Notes: generated by a model from the sequence alone, not told the origin. A stretch of DNA of 64,000 nt from Phytobacter palmae (GCA_900112785.1 FONB01000013.1:1-64000), one strand, 5' to 3'. Positions 1 through 9,901 are shown, numbered from the stretch's first letter. Program-made: numbers and translations.

Positions 1-14
1 TGAGGCTTAACCTT
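1..14 (+). rRNA. 23S rRNA, 3' tail (partial)
   Basis: The first 14 bases match the remembered 3' end of enterobacterial 23S rRNA (ending GGCTTAACCTT) and lie 186 bp before a complete 5S gene, the normal rrn order. Only the tail is inside the window, so the exact processed end rests on recall of the E. coli sequence. Confidence 0.8.
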
Positions 15-90
15 ACAACGCCGAAGATGTTTTGGCGTGAGAGACGATTTTCAGCTCAGATTCAGAGTCCGAAGGATTTTGCGCTGAGAC

Positions 91-180
91 AAGGCGGCAA
101 ACGAAGAAAAGGAAGGAGCATACTGAGGTATGTGACTGACTTTACGAGAGCAGCCAACGCAGTATCAGTGCGAAAGACAC
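91..180 (+). repeat. ERIC-like element in the 23S-5S spacer
   Basis: The spacer contains AAGGCGGCAA, then GGAGCATACTGAGGTATGTGACTG, described here as the central hairpin (its arms are CATAC and GTATG), and then GCAGCCAACGCA and CGAAAGAC. These blocks occur in the same order as in the ERIC consensus, but the flanks are divergent. It would be transcribed as part of the rrn precursor and removed during 23S and 5S maturation. Boundaries are approximate. Confidence 0.6.
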
Positions 181-200
181 AGGACAGAGCACAAAGAATT

Positions 201-320
201 TGCCTGGCGGCTTTAGCGCGGTGGTCCCACCTGACCCCATGCCGAACTCAGAAGTGAAACGCCGTAGCGCCGATGGTAGTGTGGGGTCTCCCCATGTGAG
301 AGTAGGGAACTGCCAGGCAT
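201..320 (+). rRNA. rrf: 5S rRNA
   Basis: This is a 120-nt sequence starting TGCCTGGCGG and ending ACTGCCAGGCAT, so the two ends pair as helix I. It is nearly identical to E. coli 5S. The only differences I note are in the TTT near base 12 and a T for C near the end. It is the last gene of an rRNA operon. The following mobBA genes place it at the rrnA position of E. coli. Confidence 0.97.
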
Positions 321-334
321 CAATTAAACAGAGA

Positions 335-359
335 GGCCATCCGTAAGGATGGCCTTTTT
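335..359 (+). terminator. rrn operon terminator
   Basis: GGCCATCC-GTAA-GGATGGCC forms a perfect 8-bp hairpin followed by TTTTT, 14 bases after 5S. This is the standard intrinsic terminator of an rRNA operon. Confidence 0.93.
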
Positions 360-417
360 GCGTTACTGCAATTTAATTCAACACCTGCCCTTTTCTTCCG
401 GAAATTAGTAATCTCTC

Positions 418-921
418 TTATCGCCCTAACCAGTGCATAATAAATGACGCGATCTGCGGTATATCATTGATATCTAAAAGAGGCACGTCCACTGCCAGTG
501 GAATGTCACTGGCAATCGCGATGACATATTCATCGATAGTAAGTTCTTCTAATCTGTGCCCGCAGTCCTGACGAAACAGTAAGATCTTGGCGATGGCTTC
601 ATGCTTAAAGCCCTCAACAAGTACCATATCCAGCCTGGAAGCATCCATTCGACTAATTAAATACGCTAAATTCAGTTCGGGCTCATCCGGCGTTTCTGTC
701 ATTAAGGCCCAACGTTGGGAACTAGCCACGATAGTTTGTGCTGCACCAGCTTTACGTAATTCATAACTGTCCTTCCCGGGCTTATCAATATCCATATTAT
801 GATGAGTATGCTTGATCAGACCCGGGCGAATCCCCTGCTCACATAACGCAGGAATCAAGTTCTTAAGGAGTGTTGTCTTTCCAGTACCGCTCCATGCGGC
901 AAAAGCCAGTGCGGGTATCAT
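418..921 (-). CDS. mobB: Molybdopterin-guanine dinucleotide biosynthesis adaptor MobB
   Basis: MobB is a GTP-binding partner of MobA in making the molybdenum cofactor guanine dinucleotide (bis-MGD), which the formate dehydrogenase later in this window needs. The 167-residue protein has a P-loop at residues 10-17 (WSGTGKTT) and an alpha/beta NTPase fold pattern. Its ATG overlaps the mobA stop as ATGA, so translation is probably coupled. Loss of MobB in E. coli has little effect, so it is an accessory factor. The length is slightly below the roughly 170-175 residues usual for the family. Confidence 0.95.
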   Translation of the reverse strand: MIPALAFAAWSGTGKTTLLKNLIPALCEQGIRPGLIKHTHHNMDIDKPGKDSYELRKAGAAQTIVASSQRWALMTETPDEPELNLAYLISRMDASRLDMVLVEGFKHEAIAKILLFRQDCGHRLEELTIDEYVIAIASDIPLAVDVPLLDINDIPQIASFIMHWLGR

Positions 922-1502
922 ACTTTCTCCTGCCAGCGCGCCAGATCCTCAGGTGTATTCACGTTCACAAAGCTTTCCTTTCTATCGCTAAAGTCGACGG
1001 AATGGCCACCAGCTTCCCGCATAAACATCATGACCCGACGTTCTCCCCGGCTAAGGTAATCTTGCAGCAGCGGCACGTTGGCACGGTTCACCAGGGCAAT
1101 AGTTGGATGATCACGTTCGCCATCGTGTACCCACACTGCATTTACGTCCTGACATTCTGCACTCAATCTCTCAACCAGGTCGTCCGGAATATAAGGCGTA
1201 TCGCAGGGAGAGAACAGAAACCACTCACTCTCGCACTGGCGCATAACAGACAGCATACCTGCCAGTGGCCCCGGAAAATCAGCTAATTGATCTTCGACTA
1301 CGAGCAAACCGCTTACCCGGTAGCGTTCCTGATTACGGTTTGCACTGATCACTATGCGCGCTACCTGCGGTGCCATCGCGTGCGCTACATATTCCCACAG
1401 CGGCTTACCTTTTAGAGTCAGTAATCCCTTGTCCTGACCTCCCATCCGGGTGGCTTTACCGCCTGCGAGTATAACGCCAGTTATCACACCCTTTTTAATC
1501 AA
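918..1502 (-). CDS. mobA: Molybdenum cofactor guanylyltransferase MobA
   Basis: MobA transfers GMP from GTP to Mo-molybdopterin to give the MGD form used by DMSO-reductase-family enzymes such as FdoG. The 194-residue length equals that of E. coli. The N-terminal nucleotidyltransferase signature is at residues 10-25 ([13 protein letters not shown] then DKG). It is the first gene of a mobA-mobB operon on the minus strand, running toward the rrn terminator, with a 4-bp overlap with mobB. yihD diverges from it, so the two promoters share 1503-1571. Confidence 0.96.
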   Translation of the reverse strand: MIKKGVITGVILAGGKATRMGGQDKGLLTLKGKPLWEYVAHAMAPQVARIVISANRNQERYRVSGLLVVEDQLADFPGPLAGMLSVMRQCESEWFLFSPCDTPYIPDDLVERLSAECQDVNAVWVHDGERDHPTIALVNRANVPLLQDYLSRGERRVMMFMREAGGHSVDFSDRKESFVNVNTPEDLARWQEKV

Positions 1503-1571
1503 CCTTATCGCCTCTTTTCTTGTGGATTTGACCCTGATAACGTGTCTGTACTAAGAGTAAGGAGCACCACT

Positions 1572-1841
1572 ATGAAATGTAAACGTCTGAATGAAGTTAT
1601 TGAACTCCTCCAGCCTGCATGGCAGAAAGAGCCTGAATTAAATCTGATGCAATTTTTGCAGAAACTGGCGAACGAATCAGGTTATGAAGGCGAGCTTGCC
1701 GATTTAAGCGACGACATTCTGATTTACCATCTGAAAATGCGTGACTCAGATAAAGATGCGGTTATCCCGGGTATTAAGAAAGATTATGAAGAGGATTTTA
1801 AAACTGCTTTGCTCCGCGCGCGCGGGGTAATTAAAGAGTAA
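1572..1841 (+). CDS. yihD: YihD family protein (DUF1040)
   Basis: This is an 89-residue soluble, acidic protein that matches E. coli YihD along its whole length. Its molecular function is unknown. The open frame continues ten codons upstream, but I place the start at the internal ATG at 1572. It is preceded by TAAGGAG with good spacing and gives the family length. It lies upstream of srkA-dsbA with a 76-bp gap. Confidence 0.92.
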   Translation: MKCKRLNEVIELLQPAWQKEPELNLMQFLQKLANESGYEGELADLSDDILIYHLKMRDSDKDAVIPGIKKDYEEDFKTALLRARGVIKE

Positions 1842-1917
1842 AAGCTTGTAAGTGAAGCCACCGAAAGCGCATTGAAATGATATCCTCAATCATTCGGCTT
1901 TATTTGCGGATAATGGG

Positions 1918-2904
1918 ATGAACCATAACGCTTTTACTTTCCAGACTCTCCATCCTGACACCATTATGGATGCGTTGTTTGAGCGGGGAATCCGGGTCGA
2001 CTCCGGTCTTACCCCTCTAAACAGCTATGAGAACCGTGTTTATCAGTTTCAGGACGAAGACCGTCGCCGTTATGTGGTGAAGTTCTACCGTCCTGAACGC
2101 TGGTCCGCAGAACAAATCCAGGAAGAACATCAATTTGCACTTGATCTCCTGGGCGATGAAGTTCCTGTTGCCGCGCCGCTCGCTTTCAACAATCAAACCT
2201 TACTGACCCATCAGGGGTTTTATTATGCGATCTTCCCGAGTATGGGAGGACGCCAGTTCGAAGCGGATAACCTGGATCAAATGGAATGGGTTGGCCGCTA
2301 CCTTGGGCGGCTGCATCAAACAGGCCGTAAGGCATTATTCGCACACCGCCCGGATATGAGAGTGAAGGAGTATCTGCTTGAACCTCGCCAGGTGTTTGAA
2401 GATTGTGTGCTTATCCCAGCCTCGTTAAAAGACAGTTTTCTGCGTGCCGCCGATCAGCTTATCGAAGCTGTCATGGGACAGTGGCATAATCGCTTTACCA
2501 ATCTGCGCTTACATGGCGACTGCCATGCCGGGAACATCCTCTGGCGCGATGGCCCGTTATTTGTGGATCTGGATGATGCCCGTAATGGCCCTGCTATTCA
2601 GGATCTCTGGATGTTGTTGCATGGAGACAAACCCGAGCAGCGCATGCAGCTTGAGATGATTATCGAAGCCTACGAAGAATTCTGCGAATTTGATACGGCA
2701 GAAATTAGCCTTATTGAACCGCTTCGTGCTATGCGCCTGGTTTACTACCTGGCGTGGATTATCCGTCGCTGGGATGACCCCGCTTTTCCCAAAAATTTCC
2801 CGTGGTTAACCGGGGAAGATTACTGGCGCGATCAGATAGCGACTTTTCTTGGGCAGGTAAAGGCATTGCAAGAACCGCCTCTACAATTAATGCCGATTTA
2901 TTAA
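1918..2904 (+). CDS. srkA: Stress response kinase A (RdoA/YihE)
   Basis: SrkA is a eukaryotic-like Ser/Thr protein kinase of the APH/choline-kinase fold. In E. coli it protects against stress-induced death and is controlled by Cpx. The 328 residues contain the ATP-binding Lys in VVKFY (about 55), the catalytic loop HGDCHAGN with Asp at 201 and the metal-binding Asp at 217 in VDLDD. It lies 29 bp upstream of dsbA, with which it is co-transcribed in E. coli. Confidence 0.95.
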   Translation: MNHNAFTFQTLHPDTIMDALFERGIRVDSGLTPLNSYENRVYQFQDEDRRRYVVKFYRPERWSAEQIQEEHQFALDLLGDEVPVAAPLAFNNQTLLTHQGFYYAIFPSMGGRQFEADNLDQMEWVGRYLGRLHQTGRKALFAHRPDMRVKEYLLEPRQVFEDCVLIPASLKDSFLRAADQLIEAVMGQWHNRFTNLRLHGDCHAGNILWRDGPLFVDLDDARNGPAIQDLWMLLHGDKPEQRMQLEMIIEAYEEFCEFDTAEISLIEPLRAMRLVYYLAWIIRRWDDPAFPKNFPWLTGEDYWRDQIATFLGQVKALQEPPLQLMPIY

Positions 2905-2933
2905 TGTGTGACACATCCTGGAGAGATTTAATC

Positions 2934-3557
2934 ATGAAGAAAATTTGGCTGGCGCTGGCAGGAATGATTCTGGCTTTTAGTGCTTCGGCAGCACAATTTA
3001 CCGACGGTAAACAGTACATTACGCTCGACAAACCAGTTGCTGGCGAACCACAAGTTCTGGAATTTTTCTCATTCTATTGTCCGCACTGTTACGACTTTGA
3101 ACACGTGTGGCATGTTGCGGATGCTGTAAAACAGAAGCTGCCGGAAGGCACTAAAATGACAAAATACCATGTTGAGTTCCTTGGCCCGTTGGGTAAAGAG
3201 ATGACTCAGGCATGGGCTGTCGCAATGGCTCTGGGTGTGGAAGATAAAATTACTGCACCGATGTTCGAGGCCGTGCAGAAAACGCAAACCGTTCAGTCTG
3301 TTGCTGATATCCGCGATGTCTTTATCAAAGCCGGTGTCAAAGGTGAGGAATACGATGCAGCGTGGAACAGCTTTGTTGTGAAATCACTGGTTGCCCAGCA
3401 GGAGAAAGCCGCTGCTGACTTGCAGTTACAGGGTGTTCCGGCCATGTATGTTAACGGCAAATATCAGCTGAACATGCAGGGCATGGACACCAGCAGCATG
3501 GATATCTTCGTACAGCAGTATGCTGACACTGTCCGCTATCTTGTTGAGAAGAAGTAA
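2934..3557 (+). CDS. dsbA: Thiol:disulfide interchange protein DsbA
   Basis: DsbA is the periplasmic oxidase that introduces disulfide bonds and is re-oxidised by DsbB. A Sec signal peptide covers residues 1-19 (ending FSASA). The thioredoxin-fold active site CPHC is at 49-52 and the cis-proline loop GVPA is in the C-terminal part. I chose the ATG at 2934, behind GGAGAG, although the frame is open from 2802 inside srkA. The 207-residue length is the Salmonella form, one shorter than E. coli because of a one-residue gap in the FLGPLGKEM stretch. Confidence 0.97.
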   Translation: MKKIWLALAGMILAFSASAAQFTDGKQYITLDKPVAGEPQVLEFFSFYCPHCYDFEHVWHVADAVKQKLPEGTKMTKYHVEFLGPLGKEMTQAWAVAMALGVEDKITAPMFEAVQKTQTVQSVADIRDVFIKAGVKGEEYDAAWNSFVVKSLVAQQEKAAADLQLQGVPAMYVNGKYQLNMQGMDTSSMDIFVQQYADTVRYLVEKK

Positions 3558-3564
3558 TAACGTT

Positions 3565-3587
3565 AACGCCGGTCATTGACCGGCGTT
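3565..3587. terminator. Bidirectional terminator between dsbA and yihG
   Basis: AACGCCGGTCA-T-TGACCGGCGTT is a perfect inverted repeat just after the dsbA stop, followed by GTTAT. It covers the last codons of convergent yihG, so it can serve both genes. Confidence 0.8.
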
Positions 3588-4529
3588 GTTATATTCACGT
3601 TTGATTGCGTCAATTTGCTGATCTTTCTCGCTCCATAACGCATTTAGCCACTGCTGAAAACTGCGCTTAAAATTCTTATCATTAACGTAGTCGCCATGCA
3701 GTTCTTCGTTAACCGGCAATAAATTTACGCGAACGACAATACGCGTTAATTTCCCACTTAACATATCAAAGAACGGTTTTTTGTCGTTTTCCGGGTAACA
3801 AAGCGTCACATCAAGCAGTTTATCGAATTGCTTTCCCAGTACGCCCAGGGCCATCGCTATTCCTGCTGCTTTAGGGGGGAGAAGATTATTGAATGCTGAT
3901 CGTGACTCGATACGTTTTTCATCAGTAAAGCGCGAACCTTCAACGAAATTCACAATGGTTGTCGGATGAAGGCGAAACTTTTCGCAGGAACGACGCGTGG
4001 TCTCTACATCTTTACCGCGACGCTCGGGATGTCGTATCAGATAACCCCTTGAATAACGACGCATAAAAGGCATATCCAACGCCCAGCAGGCCAGGCCAAT
4101 AAAAGGAACCCAGGCCAACTGTTGTTTAAGAAAGTACTTATTCATCGGGATATGTTTGCGGAAAAGCACGCACAGCACCACGATATCTGCCCAACTGTGG
4201 TGGTTACAGATAAGCAGGTACCAATTCTTTTTGTTGAGTCCTTCAAGGCCTTTAATGTCCCACTGGAGATGAGGGTTAAGCTGCAACAGCCAGGCCAGCC
4301 CTTCACACCAGCAATACATCATAAAATTACTAAATGCAGAGATAGCGCGCCACAATACCGGAATCGGCAGTAATAGCTTTATGATACCGGCGATAATGAT
4401 CGGTACAGAGCAGAAGATAGTCACCAGGATGGTGAGTATGACACTCAATACCAGAGTGCATACAACGAGCAGTCTCGACATAATTATATTATTCAAATGG
4501 TTGATCACAGCATGGACATCACAGCGCAT
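3573..4529 (-). CDS. yihG: Probable lysophosphatidic acid acyltransferase YihG
   Basis: This is a PlsC-type membrane acyltransferase. In E. coli YihG acts as a second 1-acylglycerol-3-phosphate acyltransferase and affects the fatty acids at the sn-2 position. An N-terminal hydrophobic segment (about residues 20-60) is followed by the catalytic NHHSWAD (HX4D box) and the substrate-binding EGSR motif. The start is uncertain. I give the longest ATG frame (318 residues), but an internal ATG at 4481 or a GTG at about 4508 would give about 302-311 residues, nearer the E. coli 310. No strong ribosome site decides this. Its 3' end overlaps the dsbA terminator. Confidence 0.9.
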   Translation of the reverse strand: MRCDVHAVINHLNNIIMSRLLVVCTLVLSVILTILVTIFCSVPIIIAGIIKLLLPIPVLWRAISAFSNFMMYCWCEGLAWLLQLNPHLQWDIKGLEGLNKKNWYLLICNHHSWADIVVLCVLFRKHIPMNKYFLKQQLAWVPFIGLACWALDMPFMRRYSRGYLIRHPERRGKDVETTRRSCEKFRLHPTTIVNFVEGSRFTDEKRIESRSAFNNLLPPKAAGIAMALGVLGKQFDKLLDVTLCYPENDKKPFFDMLSGKLTRIVVRVNLLPVNEELHGDYVNDKNFKRSFQQWLNALWSEKDQQIDAIKREYNNAGQ

Positions 4530-4905
4530 GCAAGGCGCTGATCTTACCAGAAAACACCTCTAATGGCGGGGTAAAGGTTAGTCTTAGTGTGCGGTCGTTA
4601 TACGCTGTGTTAAATCAAATTACATTTTCTTATATCCACATGGAGCAAATAGTCACCAAAAAGCAATAATGATCGTTTATCTTTTTTTAATCCATTGAAA
4701 AATAAGAATACTTACATTTCTGCGATCGAAAAAAATGCACAATAATCCAGTCCTTAAGAAATAATTCACAAACTTATCCACAGGATAGTGAGGCGTAAGA
4801 TCCCGCAGATCGTGAAATCTTTTTCGGCAAATGCGGTGAAAAACTGATGTTTTCGCCCGTCTGTGGCATCCTTTAGCCATAAATTGATAAACAGGCACGG
4901 ACATT
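4530..4905. promoter_or_regulatory. yihG-polA divergent regulatory region with DnaA boxes
   Basis: This 376-bp intergenic stretch has no gene. A perfect DnaA box TTATCCACA lies at 4774-4782 and an 8/9 match (ATATCCACA) at 4632-4640. DnaA is reported to stimulate polA transcription in E. coli through boxes in this promoter, so the pair is probably conserved in function. I could not pick a convincing sigma-70 promoter. Confidence 0.65.
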
Positions 4906-7692
4906 ATGGTTCAGATTCCAGAAAACCCACTTATCCTTGTTGACGGCTCCTCCTATCTCTATCGCGCATATCACGCGTTTCCGCCGTTGACCAACAGTGC
5001 AGGCGAGCCTACTGGCGCTATGTATGGCGTCCTGAATATGCTGCGCAGTCTGATCTTGCAGTATCAGCCGACACATGCCGCAGTGGTGTTTGATGCGAAG
5101 GGCAAAACGTTCCGTGACGAACTTTTTGAGCACTATAAATCCCATCGTCCGCCAATGCCGGATGATCTGCGCGCGCAAATCGAGCCACTGCATCAAATGG
5201 TTAAAGCGATGGGGTTACCGCTACTGGCTGTTTCGGGCGTAGAGGCTGACGATGTGATCGGCACACTGGCGCGTGAAGCCGAAAAAGCAGGGCGTCCGGT
5301 TCTGATCAGTACAGGCGATAAAGATATGGCTCAGTTGGTGACGCCGGGAATCACGCTTATCAACACCATGACCAATACTGTCCTGGGGCCAGAAGAGGTC
5401 GTCACGAAATACGGCGTGCCGCCGGAGCTGATTATCGATTTCCTCGCGTTAATGGGCGACTCTTCTGACAACATCCCCGGGGTTCCTGGTGTAGGCGAAA
5501 AAACCGCGCAGGCGTTGTTACAAGGGCTTGGTGGGCTGAATACGCTGTACGCCGAACCGGAAAAGATTGCCGAACTCTCATTTCGTGGTGCCAAAAATAT
5601 GGCGGCGAAGTTGGAACAGAATAGAGAGGTGGCTTACCTCTCTTACCAGCTGGCGACCATTAAAACAGATGTTGAGCTGGAGCTGACCTGTGAACAGCTG
5701 GAAGTACAACAACCAGCTGCGGATGCGCTACTTAACCTGTTTAAAAAGTATGAATTTAAGCGCTGGATTACGGATCTGGAGGGCGGTAAATGGCTCCAGG
5801 CAAAAGGTGCTAAACCTGCCATTAAGCCGCAAGAGACGGTTGTGGTTGAAGCCGAGGCCGATGTGCCCGTTGCCGTTCTGTCATTTGATAACTACGTCAC
5901 TATCCTTGATGAGGCCGTGTTAAACGAGTGGATTGCGAAACTCAAAAAAGCGGCAGTGTTTGCCTTCGATACCGAAACGGACAGCCTGGATAATATCAGC
6001 GCTAATCTGGTGGGGCTTTCGTTTGCGATCGAACCTGGCGTAGCCGCTTATGTCCCGGTAGCGCATGATTATCTGGATGCGCCTGCGCAGATTTCGCGTG
6101 AGCGGGCGCTCGAGTTATTGAAAGACCTGCTTGAAGATGAGAAGGCCCTGAAAGTTGGTCAGAACCTCAAATATGACCGTGGCATTTTGCAGAATTATGG
6201 CATTGAGCTGCGCGGTATTGCCTTTGACACTATGCTGGAATCCTACACACTGGATAGCGTCGTCGGTCGTCACGATATGGATAGTTTGTCTGATCGCTGG
6301 TTAAAGCATAAAACCATCACCTTTGAAGAGATTGCGGGTAAGGGCAAAAATCAACTGACGTTTAACCAGATCGATCTGGAGCAGGCAGGCCGCTATGCTG
6401 CAGAAGATGCAGACGTCACGCTGCAACTGCACCTTAAGATGTGGCCGGAGCTGCAAAAGAATGCGGGCCCTTTAAATATCTTCCAGAACATTGAGATACC
6501 GCTGGTGCCGGTGCTTTCGCGCGTCGAGCGTAACGGTGTAAATATTGATCCTGCGGTACTGCATAAACATTCTGAGGAAATAACCCTGCGTCTGGCAGAG
6601 TTAGAGAAAAAGGCACATGAAATCGCAGGTGAGCCTTTTAACCTTTCATCGACCAAACAGCTGCAGACGATTCTCTTTGAAAAACAGGGTATCAAACCGC
6701 TGAAAAAGACGCCTGGCGGCGCACCGTCAACGTCGGAGGAAGTCCTGGAAGAGCTGGCCCTGGATTACCCGCTGCCAAAAATCATTCTTGAGCACCGCGG
6801 TCTGGCGAAACTGAAGTCGACTTATACCGATAAACTGCCGTTGATGATTAATCCAAAGACCGGGCGCGTTCATACGTCCTACCATCAGGCGGTCACGGCG
6901 ACCGGGCGTTTGTCCTCCACTGATCCAAACTTACAAAACATTCCAGTCCGTAATGAGGAAGGCCGACGCATTCGTCAGGCGTTTATCGCTCCAAAAGACT
7001 ATGTCATTGTTTCCGCTGACTACTCGCAAATTGAATTACGCATTATGGCGCATCTGTCGCGAGATAAAGGCCTGCTCTCTGCCTTTGCCGAAGGGAAGGA
7101 TATCCACCGAGCAACGGCGGCCGAAGTGTTTGGTTTACCGCTGGAAAGCGTGTCGAACGAACAGCGTCGTAGCGCGAAAGCCATCAACTTTGGTCTGATT
7201 TATGGCATGAGCGCGTTTGGCTTATCCCGCCAGCTCAATATTCCGCGTAAAGAGTCGCAGAAGTATATGGATCTTTACTTCGAACGCTATCCGGGTGTGC
7301 TGGAGTATATGGAGCGCACCCGCGCACAGGCGAAAGAGCAGGGCTATGTTGAAACCCTGGAAGGGCGTCGCCTCTATCTGCCGGACATCAAATCCAGCAA
7401 CGCGGCGCGTCGGGCCGGCGCAGAACGTGCGGCTATCAACGCGCCGATGCAGGGTACGGCGGCTGACATTATCAAACGTGCAATGATCGCTGTTGATGCG
7501 TGGCTGCAAACGGAAAAACCGCGCGTGAAAATGATCATGCAGGTACACGATGAACTGGTGTTCGAAGTGCATAAAGACGATGTGGATGCGGTATCGCAAA
7601 AGATCCACGAGCTGATGGAAAGCAGTACCAAACTGGATGTGCCGCTGCTGGTGGAAGTTGGTAGCGGACAAAACTGGGATCAAGCGCACTAA
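4906..7692 (+). CDS. polA: DNA polymerase I
   Basis: Pol I removes RNA primers and fills gaps in lagging-strand synthesis and excision repair. The 928-residue length equals that of E. coli. Residues 1 to about 323 form the 5'-3' exonuclease ([15 protein letters not shown] at the start, [25 protein letters not shown]). The 3'-5' exonuclease follows with DTETDS. The polymerase domain from about 520 has motif A YSQIELR, the O-helix [14 protein letters not shown] and motif C VHDELVFE. All catalytic acidic residues are present, so both exonucleases and the polymerase should be active. Spot 42 lies immediately downstream, as in E. coli. Confidence 0.98.
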   Translation: MVQIPENPLILVDGSSYLYRAYHAFPPLTNSAGEPTGAMYGVLNMLRSLILQYQPTHAAVVFDAKGKTFRDELFEHYKSHRPPMPDDLRAQIEPLHQMVKAMGLPLLAVSGVEADDVIGTLAREAEKAGRPVLISTGDKDMAQLVTPGITLINTMTNTVLGPEEVVTKYGVPPELIIDFLALMGDSSDNIPGVPGVGEKTAQALLQGLGGLNTLYAEPEKIAELSFRGAKNMAAKLEQNREVAYLSYQLATIKTDVELELTCEQLEVQQPAADALLNLFKKYEFKRWITDLEGGKWLQAKGAKPAIKPQETVVVEAEADVPVAVLSFDNYVTILDEAVLNEWIAKLKKAAVFAFDTETDSLDNISANLVGLSFAIEPGVAAYVPVAHDYLDAPAQISRERALELLKDLLEDEKALKVGQNLKYDRGILQNYGIELRGIAFDTMLESYTLDSVVGRHDMDSLSDRWLKHKTITFEEIAGKGKNQLTFNQIDLEQAGRYAAEDADVTLQLHLKMWPELQKNAGPLNIFQNIEIPLVPVLSRVERNGVNIDPAVLHKHSEEITLRLAELEKKAHEIAGEPFNLSSTKQLQTILFEKQGIKPLKKTPGGAPSTSEEVLEELALDYPLPKIILEHRGLAKLKSTYTDKLPLMINPKTGRVHTSYHQAVTATGRLSSTDPNLQNIPVRNEEGRRIRQAFIAPKDYVIVSADYSQIELRIMAHLSRDKGLLSAFAEGKDIHRATAAEVFGLPLESVSNEQRRSAKAINFGLIYGMSAFGLSRQLNIPRKESQKYMDLYFERYPGVLEYMERTRAQAKEQGYVETLEGRRLYLPDIKSSNAARRAGAERAAINAPMQGTAADIIKRAMIAVDAWLQTEKPRVKMIMQVHDELVFEVHKDDVDAVSQKIHELMESSTKLDVPLLVEVGSGQNWDQAH

Positions 7693-7803
7693 GTGCTGGT
7701 CACATAAGCTTCTTTTTATGTAACTAAGCAACATAACCAGTACATTTTGTGACGATCATTCATATTCCCTATGTAAAGATTGAAAATAAACTACAAAAAG
7801 TGC

Positions 7804-7832
7804 TTTGTCCGTGACCAAAAAGGGAGTAGAGT
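7804..7832 (+). promoter_or_regulatory. spf (Spot 42) promoter
   Basis: TTTGTC (7804-7809), a 17-bp spacer and TAGAGT (7827-7832) end 7 bases before the Spot 42 start. A TGTGA half-site at 7748-7752 could be part of the CRP repression site known in E. coli, but its other half (TTCAT) is poor. Confidence 0.6.
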
Positions 7833-7839
7833 TAAAGAC

Positions 7840-7948
7840 GTAGGGTACAGAGGTAAGATGTTCTATCTTTCAGACCTTTTACTTCACGTAATCGGATTTG
7901 GCTGAATATTTAGCCGCCCCAGTCAGAAATGACTGGGGCGTTTTTTAT
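7840..7948 (+). ncRNA. spf: Spot 42 sRNA
   Basis: Spot 42 is an Hfq-dependent sRNA, repressed by CRP-cAMP, that represses secondary-carbon genes such as galK. The sequence starts GTAGGGTACAG and ends with a GCCCCAGTCA/TGACTGGGGC terminator hairpin and a T run. It is almost identical to E. coli, including the unpaired regions I, II and III. One T is missing in GAATATTTAGCC and one base differs in the terminator loop. It sits between polA and engB, its usual place. Confidence 0.96.
7858..7905 (+). CDS. spfP: SpfP, 15-residue protein encoded in Spot 42
   Basis: A short frame inside Spot 42 begins ATGTTCTAT after a GAGGTAAG ribosome site and reads MFYLSDLLLHVIGFG then TGA. A 15-residue protein from this position is reported in E. 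coli and Salmonella to reinforce Spot 42 action on carbon regulation. The reading frame is intact here. Translation itself cannot be seen from the sequence. Confidence 0.7.
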   Translation: MFYLSDLLLHVIGFG

Positions 7949-7996
7949 TGGGCGAAAGAAAAAGCGCGGACGAATGCCGCGCTATATCAGAAAGGA

Positions 7997-8629
7997 TCAA
8001 GCCTCTGCGTCTTCTTCGACAACGGGGGGAAGGTCGCTAAACCAGTTGTCCAGCTTCTGGCGAAGTTTATCCACACCCTGTTTTTTCAGTGACGAAAATG
8101 CTTCAACCTGCACATCGCCATTAAAGGCAATCACTGCTTCACGCACCATATTAAGCTGCGCCTTACGTGCGCCACTGGCCAGCTTATCTGCCTTCGTCAG
8201 CAGCACGAGCACCTGAATATTGCTCTCAACTGCCCACTCGATCATTTGCTGATCAAGGTCTTTCAGGGGATGGCGAATATCCATCAGGATTACCAGGCCT
8301 TGCAGACACTGGCGTTTTTCCAGGTATTCACCCAGCGCGCGCTGCCATTTGCGCTTCATCTCTTCTGGCACTTCTGCGTAACCGTAACCCGGTAAGTCTA
8401 CCAGGCGTTTGCCTTCGGCAACCTCGAACAGGTTAATTAGTTGCGTACGTCCAGGCGTTTTGGATGTGCGAGCCAGGTTTTTTTGATTTGTCAGGGTATT
8501 AAGTGCGCTGGACTTCCCGGCGTTGGAGCGGCCAGCAAAAGCCACTTCTATACCGGTATCGGCGGGTAAGTGGCGAATATCAGGCGCACTGGTGACAAAA
8601 TGCGTCTGTTGATAGTTCCAGTTAGTCAA
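7997..8629 (-). CDS. engB: Ribosome biogenesis GTPase EngB (YsxC/YihA)
   Basis: EngB is an essential GTPase needed for 50S subunit assembly. G1 is [10 protein letters not shown]3 is DLPGYGY and G4 is TKAD. I start at TTG 8629, behind GGAG (9-base spacing), giving 210 residues as in E. coli. The frame extends upstream to 8752, but a TATAAT -10 box at 8664-8669 lies within that extension and an ATG at 8656 would fall at or before the transcript start, so the longer forms are unlikely. Its end faces spf. Confidence 0.93.
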   Translation of the reverse strand: MTNWNYQQTHFVTSAPDIRHLPADTGIEVAFAGRSNAGKSSALNTLTNQKNLARTSKTPGRTQLINLFEVAEGKRLVDLPGYGYAEVPEEMKRKWQRALGEYLEKRQCLQGLVILMDIRHPLKDLDQQMIEWAVESNIQVLVLLTKADKLASGARKAQLNMVREAVIAFNGDVQVEAFSSLKKQGVDKLRQKLDNWFSDLPPVVEEDAEA

Positions 8630-8663
8630 AATGGTCGTCTCCGTGATCTCGGGCATGGGGGGG

Positions 8664-8669
8664 ATTATA
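8664..8669 (-). promoter_or_regulatory. engB promoter -10 element
   Basis: On the minus strand a perfect TATAAT lies 35 bases before the TTG start of engB. No good -35 hexamer is visible at 17 bp. It supports the short engB start. Confidence 0.55.
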
Positions 8670-8900
8670 CCTGAACCCACGTAAAAGGCTGTTTTTCTCG
8701 TCAACGGGAACTGGCCAGAGAATATCCTTTTTATGTGTAGGATATTTGCCATAAAGCTTATGCGAATTTTCAGAGAAATTGCAGGGTCATAAAAAGTTAA
8801 GTAAATGAAACAAAAGCTTTTGTTCTTATGGAATTTTCCGAATTTGTGTTTTTAGGTCACTTTGTTGCTTGTGAGTTTAAATTAAGCAGGTAAAGTATTT

Positions 8901-9137
8901 ACAGAGGCGAGGAAGCCTGGGGGATGAAGACTTAAGGATTGAGGGGTCAGGAGCGCCAGGAGGCGAAGACCAGGAAACTGTCAGGATGGCAGTCTGAAAA
9001 GGAATAAAGGACCATAACAGGGAACGTGAAGTGCTAAGGGAAAAACAGGGTGTGTTGTAAGCAAACAGGGAACGTAGTACCCATTGAGGGTTGAGGGTCA
9101 GAAAAAAAGGCGACAGATTACTCTGTCGCCTTTTTTC
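8901..9137 (+). ncRNA. csrC: CsrC sRNA (CsrA-sequestering)
   Basis: CsrC titrates the translational repressor CsrA and is activated by BarA-UvrY. It lies between engB and yihI as in E. coli. The RNA contains about twelve GGA motifs, many as CAGGA or AGGGA, and ends with the hairpin GGCGACAG/CTGTCGCC (9109-9130) and a T run. The 5' end (ACAGAGGCGAGG) is set by alignment to remembered E. coli CsrC, downstream of TAAAGT. The middle is poorly conserved, while the CAGGAGCGCCAGGAGGCGA and ACAGGGTGTGTTG blocks are kept. Confidence 0.9.
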
Positions 9138-9203
9138 TTTGCTTGCTTTCTGCTAGATTCCGCCGCAATTCTATACTGAATAAAACCATCTAAGCCGATT
9201 ATC

Positions 9204-9716
9204 ATGAAAAAACCTTCAACCACTCCGCGCGGCAAAACACCTGGCAAAGCGCACCGTAAATCACGTGAAGAACTCAACCAGGAAGGGCGTGACCGTAAGC
9301 GCGATAAAAAGCACCGCGGGAATGCGGCCGGTAGCCGGGCAAGCGGTGCGAACGCCTCCTCTGGTTCAGGAAAAAGCGCCTCTCAGGCCGATCCGCGTGT
9401 AGGCAGTAAAAAACCGATTCCACTGGGTGCGACCGAGCCCCAGGTCAAGAAGCAGCACAAACCAAAGAGCGAGAAACCTATGCTTTCACCGCAAGCTGAA
9501 CTGGATCTGCTGGAGAACGATGAGCGCCTGGACGCGCTGCTGGAACGACTTGAAGAGGGCGAATCCCTGAGTGCTGAAGAGCAACGCTGGGTAGACGCTA
9601 AACTTGACCGCATTGATGAATTAATGCAGCAACTGGGCCTCTCTTATGATGATGACGAAGAAGAAGAGGAAGAGGGCCGCGAAGATATGATGCGCTTACT
9701 TAAAGGCGGCAATTAA
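9204..9716 (+). CDS. yihI: Der GTPase-activating protein YihI
   Basis: YihI stimulates the GTPase Der (EngA) and so tunes 50S assembly, making it a functional partner of neighbouring engB. The 170-residue protein has a basic, low-complexity N-terminal half (KKPS..., many K, R, S and G) and an acidic C-terminal half with a [11 protein letters not shown] run near residue 155. This is the bipolar layout of the family. The start ATG at 9204 gives the family length (E. coli 169). Confidence 0.94.
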   Translation: MKKPSTTPRGKTPGKAHRKSREELNQEGRDRKRDKKHRGNAAGSRASGANASSGSGKSASQADPRVGSKKPIPLGATEPQVKKQHKPKSEKPMLSPQAELDLLENDERLDALLERLEEGESLSAEEQRWVDAKLDRIDELMQQLGLSYDDDEEEEEEGREDMMRLLKGGN

Positions 9717-9725
9717 CGGTCAGGT

Positions 9726-9899
9726 ATGGGCCTGCCTGTCCTGTTTATAACCCTTCCGGTTATATGTTATCTGGTGTGGTTATTCGTTAAACTACAGCGG
9801 TTGTCGCGGCGCAAACTGTGGCTGCGCAACCGGCTTATGACCCGAAATGAGGTCAGGCCGGGCCGCCGTACCCGCCAGCGGCGTTATCGGAAGGAGTGA
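9726..9899 (+). CDS. Unrecognised 57-residue membrane ORF upstream of hemN
   Basis: An ATG frame of 58 codons runs from 9726 to a TGA ending two bases before the hemN ATG. Residues 3-21 are one hydrophobic segment (LPVLFITLPVICYLVWLFV). The remainder is very basic, with about a dozen Arg, which predicts an N-out, C-in single-pass protein. The hemN ribosome site AAGGAG lies in its last codons, so translation could be coupled. The start has only a weak GGTCAGG upstream. I know no function. Some gammaproteobacteria have a DUF2489 gene at this place, but I cannot show homology. Confidence 0.5.
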   Translation: MGLPVLFITLPVICYLVWLFVKLQRLSRRKLWLRNRLMTRNEVRPGRRTRQRRYRKE

Positions 9900-9901
9900 G
9901 C

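Noticed and set aside
27-257. 76-codon frame in the rrn spacer and 5S
   Set aside because: It runs through 5S rRNA and the spacer element, so it is not a protein gene.
8630-8752. N-terminal extension of engB
   Set aside because: A -10 box lies within it and the TTG at 8629 has a proper ribosome site and matches the family length.
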